Below, piece by piece: positions 57,463 to 64,000 of a stretch of DNA of 64,000 nt (positions within the stretch are counted from its first letter, which is position 1; each line of letters starts with the position of its first letter). The notes below the pieces were generated by a model. That model searched no databases and was not told where the DNA came from. It saw nothing but the letters and a program-made list of their open reading frames with translations. Origin of the DNA: Strobilurus pachycystidiatus (Eukaryota > Basidiomycota > Agaricomycetes > Agaricales > Physalacriaceae); NCBI GenBank assembly GCA_019915135.1, contig JAHLMK010000011.1:806001-870000 (forward strand), read 5' to 3'. A program made the translations under genes and the position numbers.

Positions 57463-58924
57463 CCCCGGCGGCCGCTCGGACTCGGACCTTCTGATACACC
57501 ACGACATGACATGACAGACAATTACGCATATATTTAATGGCTTCTCTAATTCGGACGCATGGATTTCTGGTGTGCTCTTTCATCCATCTCGCTCACTGGC
57601 CGTTTGCTGATTCGACCCAGGGATTTAGAGTTAACTTTTCTTTCACATGTTTTGCTGTATCACTATGTGTCTACCACCTGCATACGTTAATGAATATCTT
57701 ACACAAGAATTCATCTCCGCTACTGCGAAAACAACGCGACTTGCACGCTTCTCACTCTTTTCCAGGCTAGTTCTTGATTTCTGAATGATGTATGTTTCTT
57801 CTCGTCCTTACAAACTGGTTGACTCACCATTGCTCTCTAGATTGTTGACTTCTGTCGGCGCCTTGTGAGTATCAAGTGGAAGATGATTCGAAATCACAAT
57901 CAGGGTGTGTTCAGCTTCCATCTCATGTCTTCACTCCATACCTTGGCTCGTTTGCATCAGACAGATCCACGCGTAAGAAAGGCATGGTCACGGTGCCATC
58001 TCATGATTTCTTGGCAAGGCGTGCAATAATAATTGTGATGTTCCATTTGTTCCACAGCTAGTTGCGGAGATGCTAACGAAGAGTCTTTGTCACCCACAGC
58101 CTCCGATTCCCCCTTTGCCGACAGCTGTTAGATCTGTTAACTGTCACGTCCTCCGTGCGCATGAATGTAGGTCGGTTGATTATCTTAATCAACTCTTTCC
58201 CTTTGACCCCCACGTCGATAGCATCTTCGAAGCTGCGAGGCTACGAAAGAAACGCCGCTTATGTGTATGGCTTTCTTCTTGCTTTGGTGCTTACTCATAC
58301 TAAAGAGCTGCTTAATAGGCTGGCTCTGTGGGCTCTGTGGGCTCCAGACAGCGAAATACACAAAATAAGACGAGAATGGATTCGGATGAAGAAGAGCGGG
58401 CGGAACTTGAACGCCATCAGGTACGTGCGTCCGCCGAGAGCGAGGAAGGCCGTTGATTGGCGGAGGGGCCGACATGCCGGGTCCACGTGAGCGATAAGGT
58501 TCGTTTGTGGTCAGTGCGTGGGAAGGCGTGGGACTGGATCGGAGGGGAAAATTGCCAGTCACACTTCTTTCGGCCTCGTCCGTTCCCTTCAACCATCACC
58601 CTCTTCGATCGCACATATCCCCCTTTCCCCGACTCATCCCGCCGCCGCCGTCGACAACGTCCCCGAAGCAGTCGTCGTCGTCGACCACCGCATTGCCAGT
58701 ACCTCTGATTGCAATCCCTGGCGCTGTGCTGTGCATCATACCTGCCAAATAGCTCGGCATAGACGCGACGCGAACACACCTCACACCGCGCTTGTCGTTG
58801 ACGCCAGCCCCCCCACACTGTATCCATAGCTGCCCTGCGTCACCCTACCCTTGCTTCTGTATCTTCCCCTCCATCCTGCTCGCTTTGCTGTTGATGTGCT
58901 GAATTTCTCTCATTTTTCCCGTCA
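57463..58924. other. Long upstream region of the RRM gene
   Basis: About 1.46 kb with only short open frames. A start-like MDSDEEERAELERHQ at 58376 is followed by a GTACGT donor, but no matching downstream exon was found. The C/T-rich part near 58560-58920 could be a long 5' leader of the Scw1/Whi3-type gene. Confidence 0.35.
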
Positions 58925-61900
58925 TTGCCCAATCATCAGCAGTTGCCCAACCTGGCGTCCACCTCCACCGCTCTTCCCCCCACACCCCGTCGGACAGACG
59001 AAGACTTCATCAACAAGTCGCTGCTCGACTCTCTTGACGCCCAGGCCGACGCCGAGCCCACCTCATCGTCGTCTGACTCGGAGCACCCAGCACACGGCTC
59101 ATACGCTTCCACATCCAACTCCTCGTCCGAGGGCTCTCCATCGGCTCCATACCACATGCTCATGCACGCACAACAGCCCATGATTCACCGCTCTGACTCG
59201 CCGCCCGACAACGGCTCTCATCCCATGCTCCATCATATGCAATCTCAGGAAACACTGTATAATCTCCATCCTTCTCAAAACGGCATGTACACAAACACGG
59301 GGCACAATACCCAGGCGCATCCCTCGTCTGACTATCTGCTCGACTCCGAACCCCAGAAACAGCAGACATCGTCCAAGATGACCAACGCCGCTCCTCCTAC
59401 GTCCTATAGATCCTCCTTTAATACATTCGCCACCAACAATCGCCAGCGTCATCACCCCTCCGCGTCTATCCTCAACCCCTCGAGTTCCTTCCGGGACACA
59501 AACCATAGTTACTTCCAACCCACGTCCGATCTTTATTCCTCGCAGATTGGATCCCCGACTCAATCGCATATGCCCCCGTTCGACCCACGCGCGAGCTTCG
59601 ACTTTGGTGCATCCCCTCCCGTCGTGAACGGCGTTCACAAGCCGTCCTACAGTCTATCTGAGCACCAATTCGCGAACGGCGCTCAGACCATGATGCAATC
59701 GCACAAGCTCGGCCCACAGTCTTCCCAGGCTGCTCAGATCAATGGCTACAATGCAGGCTTCAGTAACGGCTTTTCCTCCCAAACGCCTTATGGCCCACAC
59801 ATACCAGCTGGCGCTAACGGTGCCGTTCCTGGCGGAACTGGCTCCACCATGATTCAAGGTGCCGCTATGCTGATGAGTGGCTCAGCCTCATCGGCTCCCC
59901 CGCAAGAGGACATCTCTACAATATTTGTCGTTGGCTTTCCTGATGACATGCAGGTGTGTATAATCGCTATGTTAATGTCCTTCTCAATACTCACTCCCCA
60001 TCTTTCAGGAACGCGAATTTCAGAACATGTTCACGTTCTCGTCGGGGTTCGAAGCTGCGACGTTGAAGATTCCCAACAAAGAGTATACTTCGTATGGCGG
60101 GGCCCTCACTGCCAGCGGAACTTCTTCTGGTCTTCGCGGTGCGGCTGGCACGACGTACGCTCAGAACTTCAACGGTTCCAACGATCCTTATAACCTCGTC
60201 ACACTCAATCAAGGCGGTGTCGTGGTTGATGGAGGTCGGGACGGCATGTCATCGTGGCCAGCTCCATCGCTTGATGACACCGCGGGCCAGTTCTTGGGTG
60301 GCAATGGCGGGATCAATATGCCCCCGCGTAAACAAATCATTGGGTTCGCGAAGTTCCGGAGCCGCGAAGAAGCTGTTCAAGCCCGAGATCAACTTCAAGG
60401 TCGAAGGGTCGACATCGAGAAGGGTGCAGTCCTCAAGGCTGAGATGGCCAAGAAAAACTTACACACCAAGCGTGGCGTTGGTCCGATTCCTGGTGGACTG
60501 GCGAACCCTACCGCTGGCTCCGCGATCAGCCCAGGACTCCAGGGCGTCTCTGCAGCATCTCTGGCTAGCCTTCATCAGTTGAATAACGTCTCTGCTCACG
60601 ACATCTATGCGCTGGAGCCCAGGGACCGCGACTTTTCGGGCATGCGTATGTACCAGATTCCTGAGCTCAACAACACTCCGAATGGACTCCCCCGCGACCC
60701 TCGAGATGAAGAAGAACGCAAGCGTGAGCGGGAGGCTGCTGCTCTGACCGCGATGGGTCTTGGAAGCAGTCATCGTGGCCCACGAGAGAGAGAAGAAGAT
60801 GACAGGGAGCGTAGACGTCAGGAGAAGGAGATGGCTCGTCTTCGTCCTGGTAACGCTACCGCGTATGACGCCTTCTACTCAGTTCCTCAAGGGATATCGA
60901 GACAAACTTCCAATACCTCTGGTCATGCATTCCCTATGTCCGTCATGATGGCAGGCGAGGAGCAGGCAAACTCGGGCCTGCCAAACTCCTACCAGCTTTC
61001 GGCCCTTGGTTCGTTCCAGCAGCACGAAGACCTGGGTCCATGGGATTCTGTGGCGAGATCAGGTACTAGCTCTGCTATCCCTATCCATCATGGGCCGTCC
61101 TCCCACCGGTCGACTTCCCCTACGGATCCATCGTCGTCTGGGTCTGTTCCTTTCGACGTACCCCGTGCGACGTCGCCATCGCCAGGGTGTCCACCATTCA
61201 CCACCGAGCGCTCGTCCGCTGACTCGCGTTCGTCCAGTAGCGGCTCGAACAGTGGTAGAAGTTCTGGCAATGTGGTCACCGATGATGAAATGTCTAGAGC
61301 TGTGAACGGGTTGGCTGTCAGTACCCATAGAGGTAACACGTCTCCGCAATTACCCTCTCCTGCGTCTGGAGCAAGTTCTGGAGGTAGCACTAGAAACGGC
61401 GTAGATCAGAATCCTCCTGTGAGTTTAGTGATGCTTGGATGAGCGACGTCTAATTCACTGTACAGATCAACACGTTGTACGTCGGGAATCTGCCGATATC
61501 ACCCATGCCTCTCGGGTACCCACCTGACACCCTGGAGGAGTCGTTACGAGAGCTCTTCTCCGCCCAACCTGGCTACAGGCGTTTGTCATTCAAACAGAAG
61601 AACACGGGTCCTATGTGTTTCGTGGAGGTAAGCTTGGGTCATGCGTACCGTCATACCTGGGAACTCACCGACTCCATTCCAGTTTGAGGACGTTGGTTAC
61701 GCCGCCAAGGCCATGAACGACTTGTACGGGCATAATCTGAACGGTCTGGTCAAAGCCGGAGGTATACGTCTGTCATACAGCAAGAATCCTCTGGGCATCC
61801 GAACACCTACAAGCGCGACAGGAACGGGTTCATCTTTGCAACACCAGCAGTCGCAGACGTCCTTCCAGTCAGTGGGTACGACGTATCATTCGCAGTCCGA

Positions 61901-62243
61901 CGGCTTTGTCAACAGAGACGTGCCCGCTGGTTCGCCTCCTCCTGCGAGTCATAGCTTCCTCACGTCCCCTCCACCGCGCTTTTTCTCCACGTCTCCTTCA
62001 GCGATACCTTTTGGAGGATCGTCTGGCACGAATACCTCGCGCGGGAATCCATACGGATACGCCTTGACATCGTCGAATTCTACGGGCAACTCGTTCACCC
62101 CCTTCGGCCTCCCCAATCCCATGCATACCAATATACCCGACCAGGCATTATCTGACCCGCAACAAGAACAACATTCGCATCATTACATTCCACGAGCACT
62201 GTCGCCCGGCGTCCACAACATAGAACCCACGCGTGCTGGTTAA
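58925..62243 (+). CDS. RRM protein of the Scw1/Whi3 family
   Basis: Cytoplasmic RNA-binding regulator; yeast Whi3 retains cyclin mRNA and fission-yeast Scw1 affects cell-wall integrity and septation. Start at 58925 ([20 protein letters not shown]). The first ~330 residues are Ser/Gln/Asn/His-rich and disordered. The first RRM begins [34 protein letters not shown] and is split by a Gly/Asn-rich insert before [21 protein letters not shown] charged linker ([19 protein letters not shown]) and a Ser-rich stretch lead to the second, canonical [53 protein letters not shown] and [14 protein letters not shown]2 and RNP1 positions are visible in both. Three introns, all GT-AG. The stop is at 62241-62243. 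Confidence 0.88.
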
Positions 62244-63120
62244 ATGGGTTGCAGCACGCACATTCCCGACACCATCATACGCATCCTCATTTCACACGCA
62301 ATCTCAATCCTCGCAATTATCCATCGATGTAACTCTTGATCAACCATCCGCATACTACACTTCAACAACACAAGGTCTCTTGGTTCCGTTTCGCTCTCAT
62401 CTGTTTAGGACTGGTAACTTCGTTGTGTGATCCACACTCTTTTTAATATCGCTCGTCTCATCATCTCCTATTCGTTCACAACATCACTGCTATAAATTAT
62501 ATATCTGCCATTCACCCCCGTATACTTACTTCCTCCCATATATTCATGTCTCGCTGCAGCATCGACCATATATCTGTTATTGCTCTTTTGTTGTTCTTCT
62601 CATTTCGCATCTGTTTATCTAGTCTCTGCGTGGATCATCCCTCGCCATGTATATTATTATGTCCTGCAATTCATAACTTATTGCGCTCACCTCTCATTTG
62701 GCAGTCTGACGGCTCATTTGGGATGAGTATCAGTTATTTATTAGAGCTAACATATAACTCGAAGGCTCTCGAAGGGCGAAGATCGGGCCCCAGGCTCTAC
62801 AGGTGAACGATTTACACATCGTTGAGCTTGGTTTCGAGACTAGCCTCAGGCGTGATCATGCCACGGTTTGTGCGTGCGCTCCCGTCGTTGGGTACTGTTA
62901 CTGTGAATGGCACAAGTGTGGCGGCTAACGGAGAACTTGCTCTTCCACGTGTATCCCACGTGAATGAAGTCCAAACTCAAGGTACACGAACGAGTGAGGA
63001 CAGCATGAAAATGATTGATTTTTCTTCAGCAAGGAAATTTACAGTATAATAGGAAATACAGTCAAAAAGGACATACTAGCAGCTATCGTATCGCTCCAAA
63101 ACTTAATTACAATGTGGGTC
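62244..63120. other. Convergent 3' intergenic region
   Basis: About 880 bp, T/C- and AT-rich with TATAT stretches. ORFs at 62546-62806 and 62822-63049 show no motif. It probably contains a long 3' UTR of the RRM gene. Confidence 0.4.
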
Positions 63121-64000
63121 TTACGCCGTGGGGTTCGGTGGGAATGGAGGCTTTTCGTTTGCACCTCGGTTTGGGTCTGCATTCTTGGCATTTTCATGGC
63201 TCTTGAAGATTGTTGGGAGAATGACAGTCTAAGAAGATGTCAGCACGCCATCGCATAGAAGGGTGCTGAATGATACATACGCGCATGATAGTTCCAATTT
63301 GGCCAGCCACAGGACTGGCGGCATCAAAGGCCGGACCAAACGCGTAGGGCCAGGTGGTGCCCCATTCGAAGATGAGCAAGGCAGTGCCGAAGTATGATTT
63401 GCTGGTACATATTAGACGCAATTGACGAGGGAGATCAAAGACGGCGTACATATCCGTCCAATATTCTGACCACTTCTCTCGTTGACGAAGGCCGAAGAAC
63501 GTTTCCACGTCGGTATCGCTGACCCAATCCACACGCTCAAAGCTTCCCCAATTTTTGCCCCATCGAGTTCGAGACAACTTCTCGACGTGGATAGGCATGT
63601 CCGGTGAGAGAGCACTGCCTTGGGGATTCCAACTGTCCGAGGTAGAGTAACTATTCGTAAATTGAGATATATAGAGCGAATTATCGAGAGCAGAGTACTC
63701 TACCTGAAAGTTGTGTGAAGTGCATAGGCCGCAATCTTGGCATGCTTTTCGGGCAATCCAAGGAGAATGAATCCTTTCTGGGTATCAGAAAACTGAAGAA
63801 ATTAGTACGAACTTGGGACTTGAATACTACATGATCAATGCTTACCTTGACTATACCATCAGCGTCTGGATCGAAGAATGTTGGAGGTTTGCCAGCGACG
63901 GCAAGGGCTTCCTTTGTCGCGGCTGCTACTCCTTGGAGGGCTTGAGTAGACAGGCCATTGATCTGGTCGACGCCTTCTCCGAGACCTTCTAGGCCCTCGA
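63121..64000 (-). CDS. Caleosin-like EF-hand protein, 5' part outside the window
   Basis: The visible exons run from the right edge: EGLGEGVDQINGLSTQALQG, then TFFDPDADGIVK|FSDTQKGFILLGL, which looks like a calcium-binding EF-hand loop followed by the helix region of fungal caleosins. Next come HVEKLSRTRWGKNWGSFERV, MYAVFDLPRQLRLICTSKSY and LLIFEWGTTWPYAFGPAFD, ending PNPTA with TAA at 63121-63123. Caleosins are lipid-body or membrane haem peroxygenases. The match here is weak: the EF-hand and the EWGTTW-like segment are suggestive, but haem-binding His residues were not verified. About five short introns, frame kept throughout. Confidence 0.5.

Noticed and set aside
58376..58420. MDSDEEERAELERHQ start followed by a splice donor
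   Set aside because: No in-frame downstream exon with protein character could be found before the RRM gene.
62546..63049. Small ORFs after the RRM gene
   Set aside because: No motif, AT-rich 3' region; most likely untranslated.

Overview
The window is nuclear DNA of a filamentous basidiomycete, most likely an Agaricomycete. The genes are compact and mostly split by short introns of about 45-60 nt. The gene set is fungal (ATG27, GPI11, ITC1, Trm10, Tom20, a Scw1/Whi3-type RNA-binding protein, a septation-associated Uds1 protein), with F-box proteins and lineage-restricted membrane proteins of the kind common in mushroom genomes. It is an ordinary housekeeping region with one repeat-rich island, not a secondary-metabolite or defence cluster.

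Layout. 1-11 kb: a partial orphan gene, a short-chain dehydrogenase, GPI11, an F-box protein, ATG27 and an OPT-family oligopeptide transporter. 11-13.4 kb: a gene-free island with a GACTC/GAGTC microrepeat, tRNA-Cys(GCA), several long palindromes, a 27-bp inverted repeat pair, a CACGTG cluster and an intron-containing tRNA-Arg(UCU). 14-20 kb: the chromatin-remodelling subunit ITC1 and a CorA/ALR-type Mg2+ transporter. 20-26 kb: a full-length KDM5-type histone demethylase on the minus strand. 27-31 kb: the GPI inositol-deacylase BST1/PGAP1 and a 14-3-3 protein. 32-36 kb: a proline-iminopeptidase-like hydrolase, a seven-helix orphan membrane protein and a small conserved-looking basic protein. 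37-43 kb: PP4 regulatory subunit 3 (Psy2/SMEK), diverging from TOM20, which is followed closely by a SET/MYND methyltransferase-like gene. 44-47.7 kb: a decayed gene and empty sequence. 47.7-62 kb: a Uds1-domain coiled-coil protein, a small remnant, SWC5, an F-box protein, TRM10 diverging from acyl-protein thioesterase, a proline-rich tail-anchored protein and a Scw1/Whi3-type RRM protein. 63-64 kb: a partial caleosin-like protein.

Functional links are loose. GPI11 and BST1 both belong to GPI-anchor biosynthesis. ITC1, KDM5, SWC5 and the SET protein are chromatin or protein-methylation factors. TOM20/PSY2, TRM10/APT1 and SWC5/F-box are divergent pairs. The observations most worth checking are a recurrent pattern of one-base frame breaks (several at runs of six A) in otherwise conserved genes (SDR, SET, TRM10, the 44.1-kb pseudogene), a 25-bp tandem duplication inside the TRM10 catalytic region, apparent GC-AG introns, and the palindrome island between the two tRNA genes. 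I saw no convincing undescribed multi-gene system.
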